DNA of 64,000 nucleotides, from positions 29,664-93,663 of the forward strand of contig NZ_JANHAV010000012.1 of NCBI RefSeq assembly GCF_024464655.1, written 5' to 3'. The translations under genes were made by a program, and so were the position numbers. This document shows positions 9,094 to 18,469 of the stretch, in pieces. Position 1 is the first letter of the stretch, and each line of letters starts with the position of its first letter. The stretch is from Halobellus inordinatus (GTDB taxonomy: Archaea; Halobacteriota; Halobacteria; Halobacteriales; Haloferacaceae). The notes under the pieces are model-generated. The model ran no database searches. It worked only from the letters and a program-made list of their open reading frames with translations, and was not told where the DNA came from.

Positions 9094-9747
9094 TCAGAGC
9101 ACGTCGAGGACGACGATAGAGAGGTACAACTGCCCGAGACCGGCAAGGACGAGGAGTACCCCGGCGGCCTGCTTCAGATAGCCCGCGTACCGGCCCGCCC
9201 CGCGCCAAGCGGTCACGCCGGCGTCGGTGAGCAGCGTCACGCCGACGAGCGGGATCGCGACGCCCCCGGCGTAGGCTCCGAGGACGACGAGGCCGCGCGC
9301 GGGTGAGAGCGCCGACGCCTGCGCGATCACGCCGAGGAACAGCGGAACGACGCACCCCGCCGCGGCGACCGCGTAGACCGCGCCGAAAACACCGAATCCG
9401 AGCAGCGACTCCGGGCGCTTCGGGAGTGGGATCGTCGGCGGCGTCCACCCCGAGAGGACCAACAGACCGAAGACGACCAGCATCGCGCCGATCAGCGGTT
9501 CGAACAGCGGCAACAACGAGGTGAGTCGCTGGCCGAGGGCGAACGCGAGCATCGCGATAACGCCGAGCGCGACGATTGCGCCCGCAGCGGCCGCGAGTCC
9601 CGAGACGAGCCCGGGCGTGTCGTCGTTCCGGCGGACGTAGTACCCGACGTATCCGGGCAGCAGCGGGAAGGCACAGGGCGCGAAGAACGTCGTCACGCCC
9701 GTGCCGGCGGCGAACGCGACGGTTCCGAGGAAGGCAGCCGACGTCAC
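9094..9747 (-). CDS. ccdA: CcdA-type transmembrane thiol-electron carrier
   Basis: A 217-residue, six-helix membrane protein of the CcdA/DsbD family, which passes reducing power from cytoplasmic thioredoxin to extracytoplasmic thiol proteins. The family motif PCAFPLLPGY occurs in helix 1 and the matching cysteine, AAGCVVPLFLG, in helix 4. Its ATG overlaps the stop of the TlpA-like gene upstream by four bases, so the redox partner is evidently the product of that gene. Together with the SCO1 homologue it forms a cytochrome/copper-centre assembly operon. Confidence 0.88.
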   Translation of the reverse strand: MTSAAFLGTVAFAAGTGVTTFFAPCAFPLLPGYVGYYVRRNDDTPGLVSGLAAAAGAIVALGVIAMLAFALGQRLTSLLPLFEPLIGAMLVVFGLLVLSGWTPPTIPLPKRPESLLGFGVFGAVYAVAAAGCVVPLFLGVIAQASALSPARGLVVLGAYAGGVAIPLVGVTLLTDAGVTAWRGAGRYAGYLKQAAGVLLVLAGLGQLYLSIVVLDVL

Positions 9748-10280
9748 GTCTCTGAGAGGACGGCGTCGAGTTCGGTTCGGAGGTCCGGTGCGCGGGTCAG
9801 ACCGGCGTCCTGCCAGCGAATGGTGCCGGCGGCGTCGGTGACGACGAGATACGGGATCCCGCCGGCACCGAGCGCCGCCATCAGGTCACTGTCGGGGTCG
9901 AGAGCGACGGTCCACTCGCCGTGGTGTCGTCGCCACCACGCCCGGATATCGTCGGCCGACAGTGTCCCGCCGATCCGCTCGTTGGTGACGGAGACGAACG
10001 CGACGCTGTCGCCGTACTCCTCGTAGACGGTCGAGAGTTCGTTCATCTGCTCTTTACAGGGCGCACACCACGTCGCGAACAGGTCGATTACCGTCGGCGT
10101 CTCGGGGACGGGAATCGCCGTCTCGCCGGCCTCTGATCCGCGAGCGTCGAGCGTCTCGAGGCGCATCGGGAGCCCCGAGTCGTCGCCACCTGTGCCCGGC
10201 AGGTCGCCGCGGAACGCCGCGACGCTGGCACCCGTGAGCCCGAGCCCGCCGAGCGCGGTCAGGAGCTGTCGGCGGTTCAT
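9744..10280 (-). CDS. TlpA/ResA-like exported thioredoxin
   Basis: A 178-residue protein with a twin-arginine-type signal (NRRQLLTALGG) and a thioredoxin domain whose active site is WCAPC near residue 73, followed by the cis-Pro region GGIPYLVV. Such proteins reduce haem-binding or copper-binding cysteines outside the membrane. It overlaps SCO1 upstream and CcdA downstream by four bases each, giving a three-gene translationally coupled operon in which CcdA would supply electrons to this protein. Confidence 0.88.
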   Translation of the reverse strand: MNRRQLLTALGGLGLTGASVAAFRGDLPGTGGDDSGLPMRLETLDARGSEAGETAIPVPETPTVIDLFATWCAPCKEQMNELSTVYEEYGDSVAFVSVTNERIGGTLSADDIRAWWRRHHGEWTVALDPDSDLMAALGAGGIPYLVVTDAAGTIRWQDAGLTRAPDLRTELDAVLSET

Positions 10281-10942
10281 CGGTTTCTGACGGTTTCGAG
10301 GTCGTCGATGATCTGTTCGGGGTCCGGCGAGTCGGTTCGGTAGGCCCGCTCGACGTAGCCGTCGCTGTTCACGAGGTAGGTCATCGCCGAGTGCGCGAAC
10401 ATATACATATCCATATTATCGGGGTGTGTCCGCTGGAAGTTCACGCCGAACTGCTCCTGCACCACGGCTTTCGCCCGCGCTTTCGACTCGGGCCTGAGGA
10501 AGTGCCAGTTGCCGGCGTCGAGCGCGACGTTCATCTCCTCGCCGTAGGTTCGGAGGCGTTCTGCGTCGTCACGCTGCGGGTCGAACGTCACCGGGAAGAA
10601 CGCGACTGCGTCGGCGTACTCCTGTTCGAGAGAGTGCGCCTGGACGTTCCGCATCGACTGGATCAACACCGGACAGACCGTGTTGCAGTGGCTGTAGAAG
10701 AACGTCAGCAGTTGAGGTTTCCCGACGGACCGAACGGAAACTTCGCCGCCGTCGATTGGGTCCGGAAGCGTCGCGTCCGGGATGCGCTGCCCCCACGCAG
10801 GGTACGGGAGTTCCTCGCTCGTGTACTCGCGGTCCGGTTCAGGCAGGGCGACGTCGGGGTTCGAGTCCCCCAATCCGAGACAGCCCGCTGTGCCAAGCAC
10901 GCCGGCGGTGGCCGCGCCGCGAAGGTAGGTCCGTCGCTGCAT
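10277..10942 (-). CDS. SCO1/SenC copper chaperone lipoprotein
   Basis: Encodes 221 residues: a twin-arginine motif (RRTYLRG), a lipobox (GTAGC) and an SCO domain with the Cu-binding CNTVCP motif and the distal His in FAHSAMTYLV. SCO proteins deliver copper to CuA centres of haem-copper oxidases, and the CuA site of nitrous oxide reductase is chemically the same, so a link with the nearby nos genes is plausible but not shown. A TATA-like CTTATGCC lies about 28 bases before the ATG on the minus strand. First gene of the SCO1-TlpA-CcdA operon. Confidence 0.9.
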   Translation of the reverse strand: MQRRTYLRGAATAGVLGTAGCLGLGDSNPDVALPEPDREYTSEELPYPAWGQRIPDATLPDPIDGGEVSVRSVGKPQLLTFFYSHCNTVCPVLIQSMRNVQAHSLEQEYADAVAFFPVTFDPQRDDAERLRTYGEEMNVALDAGNWHFLRPESKARAKAVVQEQFGVNFQRTHPDNMDMYMFAHSAMTYLVNSDGYVERAYRTDSPDPEQIIDDLETVRNR

Positions 10943-10951
10943 ACTGATTGT

Positions 10952-10968
10952 CGTATCTCAGCGATACG
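10952..10968. promoter_or_regulatory. inverted repeat between SCO1 promoter and start
   Basis: CGTATC (10952-10957) and GATACG (10963-10968) form a perfect 6-base inverted repeat with a 5-base spacer. It lies between the TATA-like box and the ATG of the SCO1 gene, where an operator would act. The regulator is unknown and a match this short may be chance. Confidence 0.3.
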
Positions 10969-11045
10969 GAGGCATAAGGCGAGTGGTCGTTCTCCGGCGC
11001 TGAAAACGGAGGGCTCGGGCTCCCGAGGAGGGCCGTGCGCGGCCG

Positions 11046-13136
11046 CTACTGGACCGACAAGTCGGTCACTGCAGCGCCGACGACGCCGACACCGTAGCCG
11101 GGGATCGACGCGTCGCCGACCTGCCATTCGGCGTCGTCGGGGGCGTCCACCTCGATGGGGTCGCCGCCGAAGTTGAGCACCCACGTGTGGCCGTCGCGCT
11201 CGGCGGCGCGGACAGTCTCCGGGAGCCGGTCGCTGTAAGCGACGCCGCCGCGGTCGAGGAGGTCGGTGACGAGCGCGTCCGCCAGATCCGACTCGGGACA
11301 GACGCCGCAGTAGGTGACCGAGCCGTCGCCGACGACGTGGTCGAGTACGGCTGGACGCCCACCGGCCGTTCCGGAGGTGTACTCACCGACCGCATCCGCT
11401 GTCTCCGGGCGGAGCCACTCGGCCCACGTCCGGTAGTCGTACGCGTCGCCGCGGTAGGTCAGCGTGGTGTCGACCGACTCGGGGAGACTCTCGTGTTGGT
11501 CGACGTGGCCGCCGACGAGCGACGCGAGCGGACCGGGTGCGAGGTCGGACTGGAGTCGGTTGCCCGGCAGTTTGTACCCCGAGCGCGGCCCCAGAAGCAG
11601 GTGTCCGCCGTCGTCGACGTACGATTCGAGTCGGGTCGCAAGCGACTCGTCCGCGAGGTGGAGCGTCGGTGCGACGACGGCCTCGTAGCCGTCGAGGTCA
11701 GTCGCGGGCTCGACGACGTCGACCTGTACGCCTCGCGCTCGGAGGGCGCGGTAGAACGCGCCGACGAGCCCCCAGTAGTCGAAGTCGGGGGCGTGGGGTT
11801 GCTCGGCGAGCGCCCACAGGTCGTCGTAGGAGAACGTGAGTGCCACGGGCGCGTCGACACCGTCGAGGTCGCCGAGCGACTCGAACTCCGTGGCCGCGCG
11901 AGCGGCGTCCTCGTAGCCGCGGTCGGGCGAGCCATCGTGCTTTCGCAGGCCGGCGTGGTACTGCTCTTGGCCCTGCCGACAGCGGCGCCACCGGAAGTAC
12001 GAGACGACGTTCGCGCCGTGGGCGACCGCCTGGTGGGCCCACAGGCGCATCGCTCCCTCGCCGGGTTGCGGGCAGCGCGGCGGCCAGTTGACGTCACCAG
12101 GCTGTTGTTCCATCACCCAGAAGCCGGCCGGGCCGCGGTAGAGGTCGTGGTTGAGGCTCACCTGGTCGGGGTCGCCCGCGCGGAGGCGGTCCTCGGTGAC
12201 TGATTCGGTATTTCGGTCCTGTGCGAAGCCAGTCGGATAGGAGTCCCAGGTGGCGAAATCTAGCGATTCAGAGACGCTGAAGGCGTCGAGGGTGTCGAAG
12301 TGGCCCATAAAGTTGTGCGTCACGAACCACTCGTCGTTCGCCTCACGGAGGACGTCCGCCTGCATCTCGTTGTAGTCGACGACGCTCGCGTTGGCGAAGC
12401 GCGCGTAGTCGAGCAGTCGCGAGGGGTGGTGTTCGGCCGCGGTGTGTCGCGGCGGCTGGAGTTCTGCGAAGGAGCCGTACTGCTGGCTCCAGAAGGTCGT
12501 GCCCCACGTCTCGTTGAGGTCGTCGACGCTCTCGTAGCGGTCGCGACACCACTCGCGGAACGCCGCGGCGCAGTCGTCGCAGTAGCAGCGGACGGTGTGG
12601 TGACAGCCGTACTCGTTGTCAGTCTGCCAGCCGACCACCGCGTCGACGTCCGCATAGTGCTCGGCCATCCGCCGAGCGACCCGTTTGCTCTCCTCGCGAT
12701 ACACCGGCGAGTTGAAGCAGTAGTGACGGCGACTGCCGAACTCGCGGGTCGTCCCGTCGGGCTCTTCCTGCAGGATCTCGGGATACTCGTCGATCAGCCA
12801 CTTCGGCGGCGTCGCCGTCGGCGTACAGAGGACGGCATCGATGCCGGCGTCGCCGAGCAGCGAGACGGCGGTGTCGAGCCACTCGAAGTCGAACGCGCCG
12901 CGTTCCGGTTCGAGCCGCCCCCACGAGAACTCGGCCATCCGCACGACTTCGATGCCGGCCTCGGCCATCTGTTCGACGTCCGTCTCCCAGCGCTCGCGCG
13001 GCCAGTGCTCCGGGAAGTAACAGACGCCGATGCGGGGCGTCGCCGTCGCCGACGCGTCCGACGCAGTGAGTGCGGGTGTCGGGCGGGCGGCCTCGTCGCT
13101 GTGCTCCTCGGAATCTCCGTCTGTGTCGTCAGTCAT
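11046..13136 (-). CDS. GH42 beta-galactosidase
   Basis: Encodes 696 residues. The catalytic barrel starts with RIGVCYFPEHWPRERWE near residue 37. The acid/base Glu is in WQTDNEYGCH and the nucleophile Glu in FWVMEQQPGDVNW, both at the spacing usual for GH42; a Cys cluster (CYCDDCAAAF) just after the acid/base fits the GH42 zinc site. A trimerisation domain and a small beta domain follow. The start ATG at 13136 overlaps the GH36 stop as ATGA; an in-frame upstream extension is Arg-rich shadow sequence. There is no signal peptide, so hydrolysis of beta-galactosides such as lactose is cytoplasmic, after import. Last gene of the galactoside operon. Confidence 0.92.
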   Translation of the reverse strand: MTDDTDGDSEEHSDEAARPTPALTASDASATATPRIGVCYFPEHWPRERWETDVEQMAEAGIEVVRMAEFSWGRLEPERGAFDFEWLDTAVSLLGDAGIDAVLCTPTATPPKWLIDEYPEILQEEPDGTTREFGSRRHYCFNSPVYREESKRVARRMAEHYADVDAVVGWQTDNEYGCHHTVRCYCDDCAAAFREWCRDRYESVDDLNETWGTTFWSQQYGSFAELQPPRHTAAEHHPSRLLDYARFANASVVDYNEMQADVLREANDEWFVTHNFMGHFDTLDAFSVSESLDFATWDSYPTGFAQDRNTESVTEDRLRAGDPDQVSLNHDLYRGPAGFWVMEQQPGDVNWPPRCPQPGEGAMRLWAHQAVAHGANVVSYFRWRRCRQGQEQYHAGLRKHDGSPDRGYEDAARAATEFESLGDLDGVDAPVALTFSYDDLWALAEQPHAPDFDYWGLVGAFYRALRARGVQVDVVEPATDLDGYEAVVAPTLHLADESLATRLESYVDDGGHLLLGPRSGYKLPGNRLQSDLAPGPLASLVGGHVDQHESLPESVDTTLTYRGDAYDYRTWAEWLRPETADAVGEYTSGTAGGRPAVLDHVVGDGSVTYCGVCPESDLADALVTDLLDRGGVAYSDRLPETVRAAERDGHTWVLNFGGDPIEVDAPDDAEWQVGDASIPGYGVGVVGAAVTDLSVQ

Positions 13137-15364
13137 TCTCGTGTCTCGAATTCGAACTCGTTTGTGCCCGGTGCGGCGGTGAATGTGATGGTATCGACGC
13201 CGCCAGCGGCGCCGGCGCTGGTGCACTCACTGTCGGAGTCGTTCCGGTCAGACTCACACAGTCGCCACGGCTCCGGCACAGCAACGACCAACTCCATCGG
13301 CCTGTCGGCGTCGAGCCGCACCGACAGCGTGCCGTCGGCCCAGGTGACGTCGGTCACTTGCGATCCGGCGTTCGCGAGGTGATCCGCGCCGACGACCGTC
13401 GGGCGAGGATCGGTTGGGGCAGCCGTACAGTGGACGAGCAGGCAGCCGTGCGGGGCGACCTCGCGCTCGACTGGCCCACGGGCGAGACCGTTCGGCGAGT
13501 CGGTCGGTCCAAGCGCCGTCCAGGTGAACGCCGGTCGGTCCGAGTCCTGTGAGTCACCGGAATCGACGTACGCTGAAGGGTCGACGCGAACCCGACGCGG
13601 CTCGTCGCTCCAGTTGAACGCCGCGACGGCGACCGCCCCGTCAGCGGGGCGCTCGCAGACGACGCGGTCGGGGAACTCACCGTCGCCGACGCCGTGGACG
13701 CGGCCGTCCTCGACTGGTGGGAGCGTGCGCTCGAACAGCCGCCGGCCTGCGTCGTCGATCTCCGCGACGGCGTCGCTGAGGAAGTTCGACCCGCCCGTGA
13801 GTGCGACGAGCGCGGCGAAGGATTCCTGTTCGGGAACGGTGAGTTCCGTGGTTTCGCGCACGAGCTGGCAGTCGGGATCGTTCACCCACAGCCGGCGGTG
13901 ACAGAACTGCCGATTGAGGACGTTGCGGACGGCGTTCTCGTGGGCGGGTTGGCTCGCGCTGTCGCCCTCGCGCCGCCAGTAGGGCGCGGTGTCCGGCCCG
14001 ATCCGCATCGCGTCGGCGAGGCCGACGCTGGGGAAGCCGGGTGCCCCGCAGCCGAGGATGAAGGCGTCGCCGACGGCCTCGCGAATCGTCCCCAGACCGT
14101 GCCGATACGCTTCGGCTCGCGTCACGTCGCCGTGTCTGTCGCCGGGAAGGGCCGCGGCGTAGAGGAAGTCGAGTTTGAGGTACTCGAAGCCCCACTCTTC
14201 GACGACGGTCGCGAAGGTCTCGCGGAGCCAGGCGGTCACCTCGGGGTGCGTCGTATCCAGTGCGTACATCGGGCCGTGGCGCGCGCCGGCGTCGACGGGG
14301 TCACCCTCGTCGGTCAGCAGCCACTCGGGATGTTCGCGTGCCAGTCGTGAGTCGGCCTGGACGTAGAACGGTGCGAGCCACAGTCCGGGTTCGTAGCCCG
14401 CGGCCGCGACGTCGTCGCGCAGGTCGCGCATCGACTCGAAGCCGTCGGCGAGCGTCCGCCAGTCGCCGAAGGCGGTCTCGTAGCCGTCGTCGAGTTGGAC
14501 GACGTCGAGGTCGACGTCCCACTCGTCGAGGTCCGCGACGTTCGTTCGGACGTCGTCTGCAGTCACGTCGGTGAAATAGTGGTACCACGAGCACCAGCCA
14601 GTGGGTACCGTCTCGGGGACGCGCGCGTCCATCCGCTCGCCGACGTCGGCCGCGAGCGATTCGAGCCCCGCCGAGAGCGACTGACCCGCGTCGATCCGGA
14701 GCGTCGCACTCTCGCGTCGCTCACCGGGGCGGATCGCGACCCCGTCTAGCGGGCAGAGCGCCGTGAGCGCAGTCTGGTCTGCGTCGCGGTCGGCGCAAAG
14801 GTCGAACCGCGTCAGCGACGCGTCGTGATCGAGGAAGCCGAGCGTCAGCGTCCCCGGATCGCCAGTCAGCGCCGTGACGGCGTGGCTCGTCAGCGCGTCG
14901 TCCGGCGCGGCGAGATCGACCATTTGCGGGCGGCTCTTTGGAGTCTCCGCGGGGAACCGCTCGTCGATCCGGAGCGTCGCCGTCGGCGACCACGACTGGT
15001 AGCCGTGGACGAAAACGCGGTCGGCGGGGCCGAACGGAACGGTCCCGTCGAGCACCTCGATCGCGTCGAGGCGAACGGGCTCTCTCGTGCGGTTCTCGAC
15101 CGCGACAGTCAGGTCGATAGCATCGCCGCCGTGATCGCCACGATCTCGATCCGCGGCTTCGACCGACACGTCGACGACGAGTCCATCGCGGTCGCCGTCG
15201 CTGTGGGCGTCCTCGTTGTCGGCGAGTCGGATCCCGAGGGACCCCGAAAAGAGCGTTTTCGGAGTTACGTCCGAATCCAGGGCATCGGCACCAGCTTCGA
15301 TCGTGAGCCGACCAGTGTCGGGATCGTACGCGACCGCGGAGTGTCCGAGGTCGACCCGCGTCAC
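13133..15364 (-). CDS. GH36-type alpha-galactosidase
   Basis: A 743-residue glycoside hydrolase. An N-terminal beta-supersandwich is followed near residue 257 by the barrel motif WCSWYHYF and VVQLDDGYE, then the nucleophile Asp in YLKLDFLYA near 400, and the acid/base region IGPDTAPYW near 460. These are GH36 (clan GH-D) landmarks. It would release galactose from melibiose/raffinose-type alpha-galactosides in the cytoplasm. The start overlaps the SDR stop by four bases and the stop overlaps the GH42 start. Related GH27/31 activities cannot be fully excluded, but the GH42 neighbour and galactonate dehydratase support galactoside specificity. Confidence 0.88.
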   Translation of the reverse strand: MTRVDLGHSAVAYDPDTGRLTIEAGADALDSDVTPKTLFSGSLGIRLADNEDAHSDGDRDGLVVDVSVEAADRDRGDHGGDAIDLTVAVENRTREPVRLDAIEVLDGTVPFGPADRVFVHGYQSWSPTATLRIDERFPAETPKSRPQMVDLAAPDDALTSHAVTALTGDPGTLTLGFLDHDASLTRFDLCADRDADQTALTALCPLDGVAIRPGERRESATLRIDAGQSLSAGLESLAADVGERMDARVPETVPTGWCSWYHYFTDVTADDVRTNVADLDEWDVDLDVVQLDDGYETAFGDWRTLADGFESMRDLRDDVAAAGYEPGLWLAPFYVQADSRLAREHPEWLLTDEGDPVDAGARHGPMYALDTTHPEVTAWLRETFATVVEEWGFEYLKLDFLYAAALPGDRHGDVTRAEAYRHGLGTIREAVGDAFILGCGAPGFPSVGLADAMRIGPDTAPYWRREGDSASQPAHENAVRNVLNRQFCHRRLWVNDPDCQLVRETTELTVPEQESFAALVALTGGSNFLSDAVAEIDDAGRRLFERTLPPVEDGRVHGVGDGEFPDRVVCERPADGAVAVAAFNWSDEPRRVRVDPSAYVDSGDSQDSDRPAFTWTALGPTDSPNGLARGPVEREVAPHGCLLVHCTAAPTDPRPTVVGADHLANAGSQVTDVTWADGTLSVRLDADRPMELVVAVPEPWRLCESDRNDSDSECTSAGAAGGVDTITFTAAPGTNEFEFETRE

Positions 15365-16149
15365 TCCTGTCCCTCCCGGCGAGCGCGATAATCAGGTAAC
15401 GTATTGTCCTGCATCACGGCCGTGCGACCGCCGTCGACCAAGAGGTTCGCGCCGGTGACGAAGCCGGCCTCCTCGCTCGCGAGGAACGCCACCGCGGCGG
15501 CGACGTCTTCGGGTGTACCGATTCGGCCCACGGGGTGGATCGACTCGATCTCGCGGCGGTCGGCGTCGTCCATCTCCGCGAGCGTCCGCTCGATGGCGAC
15601 CCAACCGGGGTTGACGGTGTTGACCCGGATGTGCGGGCCGAGATCGAGCGCCATCGCGCGCGTCATTCCGTTAATGCCCGCTTTCACGGCGTTGTACGGG
15701 AACATCCCGGGCATCGTCAGGAACGCGTGATTCGAGGAGGTGTTGACGATCGCTCCCTCGTCCATCCGCGCGGCCGCTTCCTTGGCACACAGCCAGAACG
15801 ACCGGAAGTCCGTCTCGACGACGAACTCCCAGTCCTCGCGCGTCGCCTCCGTGACGCCGGTGTTCGTCTCGACGCCGGCGTTGTTCACGAGCACGTCGAG
15901 GCCGCCGTAGGTGTCGACCGTCGCATCGAACAGCGCGGCGATGTCGTCGGGGTCGCGCATATCGGCGCGGACGAACGCCGCCTCGCCGCCGTCGGCCTCG
16001 ATTTCGGCGACCGTCGCCTCGCCGGCGTCACGGGTGCGGCCCGTGACGACGACCTTCGCGCCTTCGCTGGCGAGTCGCTTCGCGACGCCCGCGCCGATAC
16101 CGCGGGTCGAACCGGTGACGACGGCGACGCAGTCGGTGAATCGCTCCAT
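15361..16149 (-). CDS. SDR-family dehydrogenase, candidate galactose dehydrogenase
   Basis: About 262 residues of classical short-chain dehydrogenase: TGSTRGIG cofactor loop, NNAG, the SSNHAF serine, and the YNAVK catalytic pair. Within this operon the logical reaction is NAD(P)-dependent oxidation of D-galactose to galactonolactone, the step before the galactonate dehydratase encoded immediately upstream. Specificity cannot be read from sequence. Start: ATG 16149 leaves an 8-base gap; a GTG at 16161 would give the GTGA overlap seen elsewhere in the operon and add four residues, so the start is uncertain. Confidence 0.8.
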   Translation of the reverse strand: MERFTDCVAVVTGSTRGIGAGVAKRLASEGAKVVVTGRTRDAGEATVAEIEADGGEAAFVRADMRDPDDIAALFDATVDTYGGLDVLVNNAGVETNTGVTEATREDWEFVVETDFRSFWLCAKEAAARMDEGAIVNTSSNHAFLTMPGMFPYNAVKAGINGMTRAMALDLGPHIRVNTVNPGWVAIERTLAEMDDADRREIESIHPVGRIGTPEDVAAAVAFLASEEAGFVTGANLLVDGGRTAVMQDNTLPDYRARREGQE

Positions 16150-16157
16150 CACCACGG

Positions 16158-17309
16158 TCACCACTCCGCGACGCTGCCGTCCTCGTGCCGCCAGACGGGG
16201 TTGTGCCAGTCGACCTCGTCGGCGAGGTCGCGGACGCGCCGCTCGTCGATCTCGATCCCGAGGCCGGGATCGGTCGGCAGTTCGACGTAGCCGTCGCGGT
16301 ACTCGAACACCGAGGGGTCCGCGAGGTAATCGAGGACGTCGCTCTGCTCGTTGTAGTGGATGTCGAGGCTCTGCTCTTGGATGAGCACGTTCGGCGAGCA
16401 GGCGTCGACCTGCACGCAGGCCGCGAGCGCGATCGGTCCGAGCGGGCAGTGCGGGGCCATCGCCACGTCGTAGGCCTCGGCCATCCCGACGATCTTCTTC
16501 ACTTCGGTGATGCCGCCGGCGTGTGAGAGATCCGGCTGGATCACGTCGACTGCGCCGTCCTCGAAGACCTCCTTGAAGTCCCAGCGGGAGTACATCCGCT
16601 CGCCCGTCGCGATGGGCGTCGTCGTGTGCTCGGCGAGCTCCGGCAGACAGTCGTTGTGTTCGGGCAGTACCGGCTCCTCGATGAACATCGGATCGTACGG
16701 CTCAAGCGCCTTCGCGAGACGCTTGGCCATCGACTTCGAGACGCGACCGTGGAAGTCGACGCCGATGTCGACCTCGGGGCCGACGGTCTCGCGGACGGTG
16801 GCGATCCGTTCGCGCGCGGCGTCGATCGCGCCGGGGGTGTCGATCCGGCGGAGTTCCGCCGTCGCGTTCATCTTGAGCGCGCTGAACCCCTCGTCGACCT
16901 TCTCCTGGGCGGCCTGTGCGACGCCTTCAGGCCGGTCGCCGCCGACCCACTGGTAGACGCGTACGCGGTTGCGTGCGCGACCGCCGAGCAAGTCGTAGAC
17001 GGGCGCACCGAACTCCTTGCCCTTGAGGTCCCACAGCGCCTGGTCGATGCCCGCGATGGCGGACATCAGGACCGGCCCGCCGCGGTAGAACCCGCCGCGG
17101 TACATCGTTTGCCAGTGGTCCTCGATCGGCGCGGGGTCCTCACCGAGGAGGTAGGTGTCGAGGAGTTCCTCGACGGCGGTCTCGACCGTTCGCGCGCGGC
17201 CCTCGACGACGGGTTCGCCCCAGCCGACGCGGCCGTCGCTGGTCTCCAGACGGAGGAAGAGCCACCGCGGCGGGACCTGATAGAGATCGTAGTCGACGAT
17301 GCGGGTCAT
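16158..17309 (-). CDS. dgoD: galactonate dehydratase-type enolase-superfamily enzyme
   Basis: Encodes 383 residues of the mandelate racemase/muconate lactonising family. Metal ligands appear as Asp in GVDFHGR, Glu in MFIEEPV and Glu in TGERMYSRW; the general-base/acid His is in MAPHCPLGP, and a second functional His is in DFHGR. This is the arrangement of D-galactonate dehydratase (DgoD), which makes 2-keto-3-deoxygalactonate. Its start overlaps the ABC ATPase stop by four bases. Context (galactosidases, KDPGal-type aldolase) favours galactonate over gluconate or other acid sugars. Confidence 0.85.
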   Translation of the reverse strand: MTRIVDYDLYQVPPRWLFLRLETSDGRVGWGEPVVEGRARTVETAVEELLDTYLLGEDPAPIEDHWQTMYRGGFYRGGPVLMSAIAGIDQALWDLKGKEFGAPVYDLLGGRARNRVRVYQWVGGDRPEGVAQAAQEKVDEGFSALKMNATAELRRIDTPGAIDAARERIATVRETVGPEVDIGVDFHGRVSKSMAKRLAKALEPYDPMFIEEPVLPEHNDCLPELAEHTTTPIATGERMYSRWDFKEVFEDGAVDVIQPDLSHAGGITEVKKIVGMAEAYDVAMAPHCPLGPIALAACVQVDACSPNVLIQEQSLDIHYNEQSDVLDYLADPSVFEYRDGYVELPTDPGLGIEIDERRVRDLADEVDWHNPVWRHEDGSVAEW

Positions 17310-18466
17310 TCGATCGCCTCCTCGAGCGCCTCGTCGGTCTCACTCGGCCGGGCGTCCGTGTCGGCTCCCCGGTCTGGAATCTCGCCGTCGTCTTTCGTTT
17401 TCAAGGCATCGCCGGTGTCGGGATCGAACAGATACAGCGCCGATTCCTCGAAGGCGAACTCGACCGTCTCGTCGGGTTGCGGCCGCTTCGTGGGGTCGAT
17501 ACGGGCCGTGATATCGTGATCGCCGAGCGTGGTGTAGAGGAAGTTCTCGTTGCCCATCGGTTCCAGAACGTTCGCGACCATCGGGATACCGTCGTCGACG
17601 AGGGTGATGTCCTCGGGTCGGATTCCCACGCGGACCGTATCGAGGTCCTCGACTGGCGAGGCATCCGAGAGGTGGTAGGTGAACCCGCCCGGGCCGTCGA
17701 GGCGCGAGCCGTCGACGGTGGCGTCGAAGACGTTGATGCTCGGCGAGCCGATGAAGTCCGCGACGAACTCGTTGACCGGGGACCGATAGACCTCTTCGGC
17801 GGTCCCGACCTGCTGGAGTCGGCCATCGTTCATCACGGCGATCCGATCGCCCATCGCCATCGCTTCGGTCTGGTCGTGCGTCACGTACACCGTCGTCACG
17901 TCGAGATCGTGCTGCAGCGTCTGCAGTTCCGTCCGCATCTGCGAACGGAGCTTCGCGTCCAGGTTCGAGAGCGGTTCGTCCATCAGGAACGCCGCCGGAT
18001 CACGGACGATCGCGCGGCCGAGCGCGACTCGCTGCTGCTGGCCGCCGGAGAGTTCCTTCGGCTTGTCGTCCAGCAAGTCCTCGATACCGAGCATCGCGGC
18101 GACGTCTTCGACCTGTTGGTCGATCTCGGCCGCCGACTGCTGGGTCGACAGTTTCAGCCCGAAGCCGATGTTGTCGCGGACGTCCATATGGGGGTAGAGC
18201 GCGTAGTTCTGGAAGACCATCGCCACGTCGCGTTCGCGGGCCCTGAACTCGGTCACGTCGCGGTCGCCGAACAGAATCCGACCGCTCGTGACGTCTTCGA
18301 GCCCCGCGATACAGCGCAGTGTGGTGGTCTTCCCGCAGCCGGACGGCCCCACGAGGACGAGGAACTCGCCGTCCTCGATCTCTAGATCGACGTCCTCGAC
18401 CGCGAGGACGGCCTCCTCGCCGGAACCGAACTCCTTCCGTACCGTGTCTAATGTGATGCCTGACAT
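17306..18466 (-). CDS. CUT1 sugar ABC-transporter ATPase (MalK/UgpC/MsmX type)
   Basis: A 386-residue ATPase with Walker A GPSGCGKTT near residue 38, LSGGQQQRVALGRA near 139, FLMDEPLSNLDA near 160 and a C-terminal TOBE/MalK regulatory region of about 140 residues. These ATPases energise oligosaccharide importers, and some serve several importers. Three bases separate it from the permease upstream and it overlaps dgoD downstream. The last 35 residues are charged and acidic, a halophilic tail rather than a domain. Confidence 0.92.
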   Translation of the reverse strand: MSGITLDTVRKEFGSGEEAVLAVEDVDLEIEDGEFLVLVGPSGCGKTTTLRCIAGLEDVTSGRILFGDRDVTEFRARERDVAMVFQNYALYPHMDVRDNIGFGLKLSTQQSAAEIDQQVEDVAAMLGIEDLLDDKPKELSGGQQQRVALGRAIVRDPAAFLMDEPLSNLDAKLRSQMRTELQTLQHDLDVTTVYVTHDQTEAMAMGDRIAVMNDGRLQQVGTAEEVYRSPVNEFVADFIGSPSINVFDATVDGSRLDGPGGFTYHLSDASPVEDLDTVRVGIRPEDITLVDDGIPMVANVLEPMGNENFLYTTLGDHDITARIDPTKRPQPDETVEFAFEESALYLFDPDTGDALKTKDDGEIPDRGADTDARPSETDEALEEAIE

Positions 18467-18469
18467 AGT

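Noticed and set aside
10860..10880. GGGGTTCGAGTCCCCC resembling a tRNA T-arm
   Set aside because: It lies inside the SCO1 coding sequence, and no acceptor, D or anticodon stem can be drawn around it.
12300..13382. Long plus-strand open frame opposite the GH42 gene
   Set aside because: The minus strand encodes intact catalytic motifs; the plus frame has no recognisable features.
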